Shown: in pieces, positions 34,416-44,822 of the stretch
Layout of the letters: every line of letters starts with the position of its first letter
Numbering within the stretch: the stretch's first letter is position 1
NCBI RefSeq assembly: GCF_000715075.1
Contig: NC_134096.1
Location: forward strand, 62,009,854-62,073,853
Length of the DNA: 64,000 bases
Direction: 5' to 3'
From: Nicotiana tabacum
Lineage: Eukaryota; Streptophyta; Magnoliopsida; Solanales; Solanaceae
The notes under the pieces: generated by a model
The model's input: only the letters and a program-made list of their open reading frames with translations
Database searches by the model: none
Told to the model about the DNA's origin: nothing
Position numbers and translations under genes: made by a program

Positions 34416-35600
34416 TGTTAGGGATATATTAGATATGCCCTAGATCCAATCTCATATTTAATGATTTGAACATATTTTTGTGAATGTTATTTGATATAAA
34501 AATATATGGCATTTGATATTCGTTTATCATAGTTATTTTTAATTTCTTGATTAATTTAATAAGGTCCTTGATTAAATTTTGAGACTTGTCATCATGATGG
34601 AGATCATGATAATGAGAGTAAAATCTCTTACAATTTAATCTAAATTTTGTTCTTGATCGTAGGATTATTAATTTGGACATCAGTAATCCGATTAGATCAA
34701 TATTTATGTGATCGTCTTTATGGGATAAAGATTAGTTGATCTCATTAACTAAATAACATAAATAGATGATGCATATAGAGATATGATCATTGAACTGATT
34801 CATTGGATAACTCCTAATTATTAGAATTACCATAAACTGCCAATATGATATTCTCTTCAAGAATGTGATGTAAGAGTTTTCTTTGACCTGATATCATCAT
34901 AGTAATTGACAAGTTATTTATTGTGCTTTGATACTAGACACCTATGGCCATAAGGCGATAGTTGAAAAGATATTGGAAACGATTAAATACTTGTAGAATT
35001 AGTGATTGATCAAGATGGAATCTGTCAACTCTTGGTAATGAGTTTAATCTCCATGTTGTCATAAATTATAACCGACCAAATTAAGACCTTGGCCATGGCG
35101 ATTGAATGAAAGAAGAAAAGAGTTTCTTAGGTCATTTAATGGTCGATTATTGTTTACATGAACACATAGTCGGTCGCCTATTAGGATTTGACAGTTGAAC
35201 CATATCCTAGGGTGACCCAGAGCTATAAGGACAGAAGGAATTAATACATTATTCTTCTACGGTTTCTTGAGAGTAAATTGTATACTTCATGCTATCCGGT
35301 CGTTAAGGAGTGTTGCTAGACGCCGCCCTTGATTAGTATATTGATGTGATCAATTTACTACCGGTTTAGTATTGAACCTATGGGGTCGCACACTAGCGAG
35401 TGTTCTAATCTTTGCTAAAGGATTAATTACTTTATTATTTGATAATTAAATTAAAGAATTTAATTAGTCAAATAAATTTAGTTATTGGTCCAAATAAAAT
35501 ATTATTATAGTCTTTGCTAGCACAGAGGATATAATTAATATTGTGGACAAGCTGAAGTTTTTTATTTTAAATAAAAAAATTAAATTACATCTCTTGGTTG

Positions 35601-35632
<32 letters not shown>

Positions 35633-35689
35633 ATATATGTATATATATGAGATATATATGCACTTGGTAATTATAATTAATATTTGTAG

Positions 35690-36010
35690 AATTCAATTTA
35701 GAATTGAATTCCATAAATGAGTTACATATTTTTATTTTAAAATGTTGACTAATTTGTAGAATTTTATTTAGAATTAAATTCCATAAATGAGTTACATGTT
35801 TTTATTTTAAAATGTTGACTAATTTGTAGAATTCAATTTAGAATTGAATTTCATAAATGAGTTACATGTTTTTATTTTAAAATATTGACTAAGTTATAGA
35901 ATTCAATTTAGAATTGAATTCCATAAATGAATTACATATTTTTATTTTAAAAGTATGACTAAGTTGTAGAATTCAATTTAGAATTGAATTCCATAAATGA
36001 GTTACATATC
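35690..36010 (+). repeat. ~70-bp tandem repeats in copia 3' LTR
   Basis: Five units with the core TAGAATTCAATTTAGAATTG, each followed by TTCCATAAATGAGTTACAT and a T-rich spacer. The core is close to an inverted repeat. Confidence 0.9.
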
Positions 36011-36056
36011 TTTTTAAATATTTACTATAAAGCATGTGATTTGTATTTTTCAATGG

Positions 36057-36060
<4 letters not shown>

Positions 36061-36140
<80 letters not shown>
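36061..36140. repeat. (TA)n(TG)n microsatellite
   Basis: About 45 bp of TA repeats followed by about 35 bp of TG repeats. Absent from the 5' LTR of the same element, so it arose or expanded in one LTR. Confidence 0.95.
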
Positions 36141-36141
<1 letters not shown>

Positions 36142-36587
36142 TAATTAAGAATTAGGAATAGATAGATCTTACGCATATTATAAAGTCATGTAAAAACCAA
36201 GAGAGTTATTATTGAGAAGAAAATTGCTTTGAGGAAGTAATAGTCAATACAAAGTCAAGATAGAAAATACTAGTACAAGAAAATTATTTCTTGTTCTTCT
36301 ACCTTTGAGTTGAGATTTTTGAGAAAACTTTCAACACAACATTTTCATTCAATTTGTTCGCGGGATTTCATTGATCAAAGAGGTGATAGCAAGGATCAGT
36401 CTCGGTGTGGATACACATAGAGTCTTCGCACTGTCGATGAAATTTAAAACGAGACTCTCTTCACCAGGTACGTCTTAGATCTGATCTTTGACATGCAAAA
36501 TAAATTTTAAACGTGAAAAGATCTGTCTAGGATTGTTATTGTCTTCCGCTGCATGTTATGAACACCTCTATGCAATCCTACACCTCT

Positions 36588-36886
36588 TTCCCTAGAATAG
36601 CTATAAATAGTGAGCTCAGTTATTATTGTAAGGGGACACGAATTTTCTGACAAACTTACACTACATTCTATACAAAGCTTAATGCAATCTTATCTTCTTG
36701 CTTTTTGATTTCATTGTTGTTGTGCCCGGAAACTCTGTTTTCGGAACTGTTGCTTCTGCTGTTTCGTCTACATCCTAAGGCTAGGTATTGCATAATTCTT
36801 CGATTATTTTATTATTTCATGATCAAATTAATTCACTTGTTTAGAAACCACAGATAAATTTAACTGTACCGTTTTACGGATAAAAA
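36588..36886 (+). mobile_element. 3' LTR of family 2, right part
   Basis: Continues the LTR interrupted at 27974 (TTCCCTAGAATAGCTATAAATAG...) to GGATAAAAA. The expected final ACA is mutated. Confidence 0.85.
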
Positions 36887-37848
36887 ATAAGATTATGCAA
36901 ACGTATTATTTGTAGTTGTTATCAAATTCAATTATGGTACTCCACAGTTAAAATTGTGAAAAATTTAGTGCACACACCACTTGCTCCAACCATCAACTTC
37001 TCAAATAGATGAATCATCTACTCATAAAATCGCCAGAAATAATATTTGCAAATTCTAAAAAAGCTTGATAAAAATTCCTAAAAATTTATTTGGTAAAAAC
37101 GAGAACAAACTTCAACTACAAAAAGCACACAAAATGTCAAACGTCAACATTAAATTAAAAATTAAAGAAAAGGATTACCTGTGGTGCCTCAGGTCTCCAT
37201 ATGTCTAGCCAGTCCAAGATCTAAGATCCAGCAAAGAAGAGAGGTGATTATATAATGTAAGTCAGTCCTCAAGCGAGGCACTAAGATCTATTATTTTGTA
37301 TGCAAAAAAATGTCAAAATATCTCACACCTCATGAAAAATCTCACTAAATTCTTCTCTCCACATCCTTTTTCGTGATCAATTATACACCATATCTGAGTG
37401 ATTAACCTAAAAAGACTATATATTTTGTCTCAAACAAATAATGTATAAAGTACGGATGATCGGTAAATATTTTAAAAGCACTTAAAAAGAAAAGTCTAAA
37501 GAATGCACGACATAGTTTTATCACCATATACACGTAGCATCAAATATCCATACATACAAGATTATATTATCAAATAATTCTTATTAGATGAAACCAAATA
37601 AATTGATAACAAAAGTATTACACAAATCTTTATAGAAGTTAATCTAAAGAAAATTTAAAAGAATTTATGCACCAAATATTCATTGCTTGGCTAAAGTTCA
37701 TACCTGCAATTTTCATTACAAACATCATATAAATGTTTGCTAAAGAACCTAATGCGTTCCTAGCAAACTGAGAATTATGTGAACGAGCAATCCATTCCTA
37801 TTCAAATTTAGATTCCTATATATGGAAGAGTACCCATAGAAATCAAAT
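36887..37848. other. Unassigned AT-rich spacer
   Basis: No ORF above 60 codons and no terminal repeats recognised. A piece near 37170-37250 is less AT-rich and might be exon-like, but there is no protein match I can defend. Confidence 0.5.
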
Positions 37849-38569
37849 TGTGATGACCCAATAGGTCATCTTATATTTTAGAACATAATTCTATATTTCA
37901 AGGTCTCAAAAATCTCATTTTAGCCTTTCTCGATTTGTGTGCACAGTCCGGGTGCTTATATATTAAAAACTGATAAAAATACGATTTTTTGCCTTAAAAA
38001 TTAATTTGAGTTGACTTCGGTCAACGTTTTGAGTACACATATCCGAACTCGTATTCTGACGATCTCGATGGGTCCGTATCGAAATATGGGACCTGGGCGT
38101 ATGCCCGAAATCGAATTCGGAGGTCCCTAGCTCGAGTTATGAATTTTTGTTGAAAATTGATAATCTCGAAGTTTCATGGTTTTTAAGAATTAACTGAGGT
38201 TTGGTTTTGTTGATACCGGGTCCATATTTTGGTTTCGAAATCTGGTACAGGTCCACTATTATATTTATGACTTGTCTATCGAATTTGGTGAGAAACGGAG
38301 TTGATTTGACGTGATTCGGATGTTCAGTTGTGAAAATAAAAGTTTTAAAGCCTTCTTGAAAATTTTCTTTGATTCGATATCCGATTCGTAGTTCTAGGCG
38401 TTATTTTAGTGTTTTGATCGCACGAGCGAGTTCGTATGATATTTTTGAATTTGTGTGCATAATTGGTTTGGAGTGTCGAGGGCTCAGGCGAGTTTCGGAT
38501 AGGCTACGAGTGTTTTGAATCTTAGAAAATCTGTTTTTTTTGTGCTTCAACTGTTATCTGGTGTCTTCA

Positions 38570-38880
38570 TCTTCGCGGTCGCGAAGGCACTCTCGCGAAC
38601 GTGAAGAGTAAACTGGGGTAGGGTGACTTTCTTAATCGCGAACGTGAAGCACTAGGGGTCTTACCATTCGCGAACGCGAAGCTTTAGGGACTTGGGAGAG
38701 AGGTCTGTCATTCTTCTACGCGAACGCGAGCATTGGCTCGCGAACGCGAAGGCCAATGGGGAGCAGCCTTCGCGAACGCGAAGGAGGACTCGCGAACGCG
38801 AAAGCCACTCGGGCTGTTGCATATCGGGAACGCGGCAGGCCCTTCGCGAACGAGGCAGGCCCTTCGCGAAGAAGCGCCCA
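38570..38880. repeat. GC-rich CGCGAACGCGAAG repeat cluster in the LTR
   Basis: More than ten irregular copies of a ~13-15 bp near-palindromic word (TTCGCGAACGCGAAGG and variants) with short unrelated spacers. Very CpG-rich against the AT-rich surroundings, so probably a dense methylation target (inference). Confidence 0.85.
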
Positions 38881-39767
38881 TACCTTAAAACATTTCAAAA
38901 ACGGGATTTTACCCATTTTTCATAAACTCTCCATTAGAGCTCGGCCTAGGTGTGATTTTGAAGGAAAAACTCAACACCAATTAATAGGTTTGTACTCTTT
39001 AACTTATTTTCTTCAATTTCTAACATCACCCATTAAATTTCTAGTCCTAATCTTTGTTCTTTCATGGCAGAAAACTAGGGATTTAGGAAGAATTGGGGGG
39101 ATTTTACAAATTGGGGATTTAGACCTCAATTTGGGGTCAGATTCTGAAACTAGTTACATAATCGGGCTCGGGGGTGAATATGTAAATGTATTTTGGTCCG
39201 AACCTCGGGTTTTGACCAAGAAGACGGGGGTGTTGACTTTTGATGACCTTTTCAATAATGGCCTAAATTGAATTCTTTGCAATCGTGCGTAATTCCTAAG
39301 GCTTAATATGAATCGTTTGGTTGGTGAATTGCTAGATTTTATTGGTTTGGAGGCTTGTTTGAAAGGAAAAGCAGCGGTTGAGCTTTGAGTTTGGTCTTCG
39401 GAGCGAGGTAAGTGTCGTGGTTAACCTTGACTTGAGTGAATATGATTTGTTTGTCTATTTGCTACATGTTTAAATGTTGGGGAACAACGTATATGTGAGG
39501 TGACGAGTAGTTATGCGTTATAGTCGGGTTAAAGCATGCAGGCGGGGGTTTGGTTTCTTGCAATTATAACTTACTTTGTTCATATTATCTATGTTTAGAC
39601 TAGGATTGTTAAATTGATTGTTCTTATCATGTTTACAGATCTTCCGGTGATAATTGAGTATTGATTCCGAAGTCGAGGTTGATATTGTGGAACCAAATGT
39701 TGAAGTAAGGCTTGTACTTGTTATTCTATCTCCCTGTTGTTATTTGTTCATTGCATTATGGTAAGGG

Positions 39768-39940
39768 AGAGTGTTAATGCACGAAGGGTGATGTCGTGCC
39801 ATATTGTGAGTGTTAATGAACGAAGGGTGATGTCGTACCATGTTATGAGAGTTAATGCACGAAGGGTGATGTCGTGCCGTTTCTATTGATTTTATGGTGA
39901 GGTTGAGAGTAAAAGCACGAAGGGTGATGCCGTGCATTTT
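39768..39940 (+). repeat. Short tandem repeats in the LTR
   Basis: Four copies of GCACGAAGGGTGATGTCGTG with flanking words, spaced about 45-60 bp. Part of the family architecture; related CCGCATG words lie at about 690-890 in the minus copy. Confidence 0.8.
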
Positions 39941-40611
39941 TCATTTACTATGTTTACTTGTTCTTATTGGTTCATAGTATAGCAACTGTTCAAGTTACCA
40001 TTTTGATGTAGTTCTCTATCTTGTATTCCCCTTAGCATGTTTCCCCTCCCAATAGTACATGTTTGGCTGTTATTTGTACATATACCGTTAAATTGCACAG
40101 ATTTGTTATGTAGGTGTCTTGTCATAGCCCCGTCACTACTTCGTCGATGTTAGGCTCGACACTTACAGTACATGGGGTCGATTATACTGATATTACACTC
40201 TGCACTTCCTATGTAGACTTTGGTATTGGTCCCAGCTGATCGAGAGGTGTAGCAACTCGGACTGGTTCATCGGAGACTCAAGGTAGATCTGTTGGCGTTC
40301 GCAGACCTTGAAGTCCCCGTCTATCTTTTCAGTTTTTTTTACTGTTTCTTTCGTTCAAACAGTTATATTTCTTTCAGACTTTTACTTGTAGTAAATCCTA
40401 GTGAATTATGACTCCAGATCCGGGTGGTAGTAATTAATGAAGTTTTTATACTATTCCGCAAACGTTGTATTTCATTTTAGTTTATTTGCTGTTATTTACT
40501 GAATTGAATAAGGATTGGCTTAATAATTCTATAACGTCGGCTTGCCTAGCAAGTGGAATGTTAGGCGCCATCACGGTCCCGACGGTGAGAATTCCGAGTT
40601 GTGACACAAAC

Positions 40612-41200
40612 TTTAGTTAATATCAAAAATACTTATATTACCAAATTTACCCAATATCAAGTTTGTTGTATGGGTGAATTATTTAATTTTGAAAGGGCAA
40701 AGAAGTTATCGATATTTCGAGAACATTTTAGTCGTTTAACATTAGCATAAAATATATGTGTTTTTATAATGATATTGATATAGATATAAATAGATCGATA
40801 GATATAAATATAGATATTGATATATGTCAACTTTAACATGATAACGTGAAAATTCTATACATTATACGTGTACAGAACCTAAACTCAAACGAAAAAGAAC
40901 AAATCGTTAGTGCATCAATCATACAGTTATTCGATACCTCTTATAGATAAGAACCACATAAAGATTATTGCTAAAAAAGTAGTAATGATGCTCCAAAGAA
41001 GAGGTGTATTTGTATCTTAGCAAACAGTAATATGAATTATATAATATTTAAAAGATCAGTAGTGGCTATGGCGGCCGAATATAGAAAGCGAAATAAGAAG
41101 AGATCCCTTGCTTTCTGATTTATATAATATAATATTATGAGAGATTTTGGGCAATCAAATACATCTAGGTCTATGAATATTGACTAGTCTAGCAGAATAT
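40612..41200. other. Unassigned AT-rich spacer
   Basis: Contains a degenerate GATA-type repeat at about 40770-40820. No gene seen. Confidence 0.55.
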
Positions 41201-41356
41201 TACTTTACTACAATTGAAAAGCAAATTTGTAGTAGTACAAAGTTATAGTCAGTGTTTTAAAAAGGTTACGCGTAGAGCTACTTTACTACAATTGAAAAGG
41301 AAATTTGTAGTAGTACAAAGTTATAGTCAGTGTTTTAAAAAGGCTACCCGTAGAGC
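41201..41356. repeat. 78-bp perfect-spaced tandem duplication
   Basis: Copies 41201-41278 and 41279-41356, starting TACTTTACTACAATTGAAAA, differ at only a few positions. Not part of any element I recognise. Confidence 0.93.
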
Positions 41357-41376
41357 GAGACGTTTTGTATATATTA

Positions 41377-41589
41377 CCTTCGTTTCAATTTATACGAACT
41401 CATTTGATTAGGCACGAAATTTAAGAAAAGATAGACGACTTTTAAACTTGTGGTGTAAAATGAGACACATATTTTTTGTGTGGCTATAAATCATTGTATA
41501 AAGGTTTTGTTTCCAAATAAGGAAAGGAGTCATTCTTTTTTGCACGGACTAAAAAGAAAATAAGTTCACATAAATTGAAACGGAGGAAG
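41377..41589. mobile_element. Stowaway-like MITE
   Basis: 213 bp with terminal inverted repeats (CCTTCGTTTCAATTTATACG and, at the other end, AATTGAAACGGAGGAAG) and TA on both sides (41375-41376, 41590-41591). The CTCCGTTTCAATTTAT-type end and TA duplication are typical of Stowaway elements mobilised by Tc1/mariner transposases. Non-coding. Confidence 0.88.
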
Positions 41590-41591
41590 TA

Positions 41592-42730
41592 TATATCTGA
41601 CTCAACGAGGCGTAAACCCCGAGACACGGGCATAAGTCCCACGGGTATTTAATTTTTTGATATTTTATCAAATAATATAATTATAGTAAATATTTTTTAA
41701 AATGTAAAATTGTATAAAATTGAATAAAACTATAAATATGTGAAAAATATATACAGATGTGCTCCATCCTCACAAAAAATTAGACAAAATATTCATTATA
41801 CGCTACTTACAAGCACAAATAATTTGAGTTGAAAAGAATAAAGTTTTCTACGCGAAGAAACAAAAAGGATGACTAACCTGTAACTTGAACTTTGAATTTG
41901 CTGCTATGGAAGAAAATGAGTTTTCTTTGTATTTGCCAAAATAAAAATTGATTGTTCGTTGCTTTTGGGAGATAGTAGCAAACTAGGGAATAAGATAAAG
42001 AAAATTGGTAAAGACCATAAACTAAGGTTCTAGCAATTAAAAAAGGTCTTGACTTTTAAATTTAAGGTTTTAATTCTTTTTTAAAACTTTTGAGTAATTA
42101 CAAGCTGACTTTTAAGAATTTGGGTGTTATATTAAGGACTTATTCAACAAATATTATTTTACTTTGAAAAAGTCTCTTGGGCTTACGCCTCATAAAAAAA
42201 GTGCATCAACGCCCGGGCGCACTCCCCGAATTGTTGGGCGAATACATTTTGAGACTTTCGTCCATCACCATCATCTCGAGGTATTTTTTGTGCGCCTCGC
42301 CCCGGACTCGCCACGAAAACGCCCTTTAAAACGTTATAATAGACATGAAAGAGTATGTTTTGCAGCTATAACTTAATTACTTAGATTTATCCTTAGCTAA
42401 AAGAGAAGTGAGTGAGGGGCCTACATTGGTTAAGTAGGAATAAGGCTTCAACAGTGAGACTTATTAGCACGGCAAAGAAGGAACGTTCTCGGCAGAACAA
42501 GTGTCACATGCATCCGAATCTTGGGAAATCCATAAGAAAATGATGATTGTTTTATTGTTCGTATAATTTAAAATAGTCACATATTTGTTTCAAGTGAAGT
42601 TTTTTGTTGAACCATTTGATATACTGAATTTACTGGTCCGACTGAGGAAAAGGTTCACTGTTCATAGTTTTCTCATTTTCAAGGCTCAATCTATCCCACC
42701 ACTTACAACAATACTGTTTCAAGTGAATAC
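41592..42730. other. Unassigned spacer
   Basis: AT-rich, no supported gene. A 70-codon ORF at 42164-42376 has no recognisable features. Confidence 0.55.
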
Positions 42731-42735
42731 ATAAG

Positions 42736-43340
42736 TGTACAGGGTAAAATTGATTTATATTAAATGTTCGAATTATAGTGTGACACGTGGAATCGAAGAC
42801 AGACGAAAAAATGAAGCGAGTGAAAACCAAGATCGAGGACAACAGTCTCTGTTGGCACCAGATAGATCCCGAAGGGAACATAATCAACGGGAGCGAACGA
42901 ATATTTATCACCAGATGATATTTAATGAAGAATATTTCTCAGTATTAAGTACACAGTCGTTGCAGAGAATTTTGGCCTTCATGGCATGCCGTTATGAATT
43001 CATCTGACCCCATTATTGTCATTTAAGAGGTGTTTGATCGTAGGACTTTGTTCCCTATGTATAACTATAAATAGTGACTTAAACAACCATTGTAAGGGAC
43101 AAAAATTCTGACAAACTATACACTATTCCCAAGATAAATAATACTTTATTTTCTGTCTAACGTTATTCTTATTGCTGCCTTCGTACGCCTTTCTCCCGGA
43201 ACCAAGTTATCTCATATTTGTCTCGATTTCAATGCTAAGCCTTGCATTTTATTTAATTAATTAATCATTTTGGGATCAAATCGATTCGCTTGTCTATAAA
43301 TCACACTATAAATTCAACTGCACCGTTTTACGGATAAACA
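42736..43340 (+). mobile_element. 5' LTR, family 3
   Basis: 605 bp, TGTACAGGGTAAAATTG to CGGATAAACA. TATAAATA at 43066-43073. It aligns throughout with 57674-58287 (614 bp). Confidence 0.93.
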
Positions 43341-43341
43341 G

Positions 43342-43360
43342 TTTGGCGCCCACTTTGGGC
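43342..43360 (+). other. Primer binding site, family 3
   Basis: TTTGGCGCCCACTTTGGGC one base after the LTR; CCG of families 1 and 2 reads TTT here. Confidence 0.75.
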
Positions 43361-44822
43361 TTAGACAAATACGTATTGAGTTGATCCTTGCATCTATTAC
43401 TAACATGTTTGATTTGTTGTTTCTTAGAAAAAATCGTAAAAGATGGCAGCTAACGATGTCAACATCGCACACAACGTTGAGGCACAAGAAAATCTACCTC
43501 AACACGAGGATTCGATCAGTGACACCCGTAATACGGAGAACGTAGCAACTCCGGTTCATGGCGGGCGATATCCCCGACATGTACGAGAGGTGACTCCTAA
43601 TGATGCATAAGATGAGCACGTTGCAGAAATGGTGAGGATCTTGAGATAACAGCAAAAGGCCATCATGGACCATCTCTCACGGCAAGACCAGACAATGACA
43701 GAACTAAGGCAAGTGTTGTCAGGTGCTTCCAACAACGCGAATGGAAGATTCCCTATTCCTCTCCGTGCTCCCGCAAACCAAACAACGCAAAGGGTTGATA
43801 ACAACACCCCAACGGTGAGGTCGGTTTCGACGGAGCCGGGGGAAGGGGGGTCGAGAACGGTTTTGGCAGCGACAACAGCATTGATCCCTTCAAAACTGAG
43901 CTCATGTGGTTCGTGAGTAAAATGAATGAGCGGATGGATCAGAACACGGAAGAATTCCATGCTCGAATGGATCAAATTCCGGGTGCACCACCGGTGCTGA
44001 AGGGTCCGGACTCAAAGAAGTACATCCAATTAGGGGTGGGCATATATCGGTTAGAACTGAAAAAAACGACTGAACCGAAAATATTTTTATTTTGATTATT
44101 CGGTCTTTTCGGTCGGTTTCAATTTAAAAATTTTAAAATTCAGTTTTTCGGTTCGGTCGTCGGTTATTGATTTATTTTGTTCTGTTAACTGAAAAATCGA
44201 ATTATTAGCAAATGGATTATTTAAACTATATATAGGCTAAGCCCATATATAACAAATACTAGGCCCGATTTTAAGTTCCATCAAAGACAGCCCACTCTTA
44301 ACAAATACTAGGCCCACGCTTAAGACTTTTAAGTTTTAAGGTCAATCAAGCATCAACTTTTCCCACTCTTAAGCTTTTCCCAAATACGCTAGGGTTCTTT
44401 TTCTTCAAACTTCTCTCTCTAGTCTCTATCGCTATTGATACACTGGTGCGGTTGTGCCGGTGGTGCTCCAACAGTTTTCATTGTCGTCAAATTTCTTGTA
44501 AGCTTAATTTTTGTTATATTTCTCTCATTTCTTATTTTTTGTTCTCTCTCCTCGCCAATCTTCTCTTCTTTCTCTCGTTTTAGTAAAAACTTTCTTCTTT
44601 TTTTTCTGCTAAAAATTAGTAGTTAAAGACTTAAAGGTGCATGTATATTGTTGAAAGAATTCTTGGCTCTTGAATTTGATGTCCATTTTCTATCTCCTTG
44701 CTCGGTTATTGTTTCTGTCTCCTTATTTAATTTTGTGCTTGTTTTTGCTTCCTCCTCTAACTTCCTTTTTCGCATTATTATCGCTTAGTATTTTATTATT
44801 CTACTTGAATTCATTTTCCTAG

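Larger units (their letters stand above)
27975..36582 (+). mobile_element. Ty1/copia retrotransposon, 8.6 kb, complete ends but decayed coding
   Basis: 5' LTR 27975-29746, PBS 29748-29760, gag-pol relic 30862-34395, PPT 34403-34415, 3' LTR 34416-36582. It is flanked by CTTCT (27970-27974) and CCTCT (36583-36587), a 5-bp target duplication with one change. It sits inside the 3' LTR of the family 2 Gypsy element, so it is the younger of the two. In the first ~198 bases the two LTRs differ at eight positions by my count. Confidence 0.93.
34416..36582 (+). mobile_element. 3' LTR of copia element, expanded
   Basis: 2167 bp, about 395 bp longer than the 5' LTR. The extra length comes from more ~70-bp repeats (35690-36010), an AT run at about 35601-35640 and a (TA)n(TG)n tract at about 36061-36140. 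Outside these, the order and sequence follow the 5' LTR. Confidence 0.92.
24282..36886 (+). mobile_element. Internally deleted Tat-like Gypsy element, family 2, split by a copia insertion
   Basis: 5' LTR 24282-24873, gag-protease 24978-27670, 3' LTR 27682-27974 continuing at 36588-36886. The flanks AGAAG (24277-24281) and ATAAG (36887-36891) are a possible target duplication with one mismatch. Reverse transcriptase through the extra ORF is missing. Just after the codons for LSLDPNVPPDVC (about 27560-27600) the sequence jumps to the stretch that precedes the polypurine tract. The element was non-autonomous before or after insertion; which cannot be told. Confidence 0.87.
37849..40606 (+). mobile_element. 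Solo LTR of a large-LTR retrotransposon (2.76 kb)
   Basis: Begins TGTGATGACCC, ends GAGTTGTGACA, and is flanked by CAAAT (37844-37848) and CAAAC (40607-40611), a likely 5-bp target duplication with one transition. TG...CA ends plus a 5-bp duplication and no internal genes point to a solo LTR left by recombination. It has the same family layout as 1-2938 and 45287-46082. The ORFs seen at 38692-39271 come from repeated CGCGAACGCGAAG words and are not genes. Confidence 0.75.

Noticed and set aside
38692..39271. ORFs rich in Arg/Glu/Ala (up to 171 codons)
   Set aside because: Produced by the CGCGAACGCGAAG repeats and adjoining LTR sequence; no homolog recognised and a solo-LTR context explains the DNA.
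42164..42376. 70-codon ORF with a His run
   Set aside because: No start context, homolog or domain; low-complexity chance ORF.
44435..44626. 63-codon hydrophobic ORF in the hAT leader
   Set aside because: T-rich sequence gives Phe/Leu/Ile by chance; lies in the probable leader/intron of the transposase gene.
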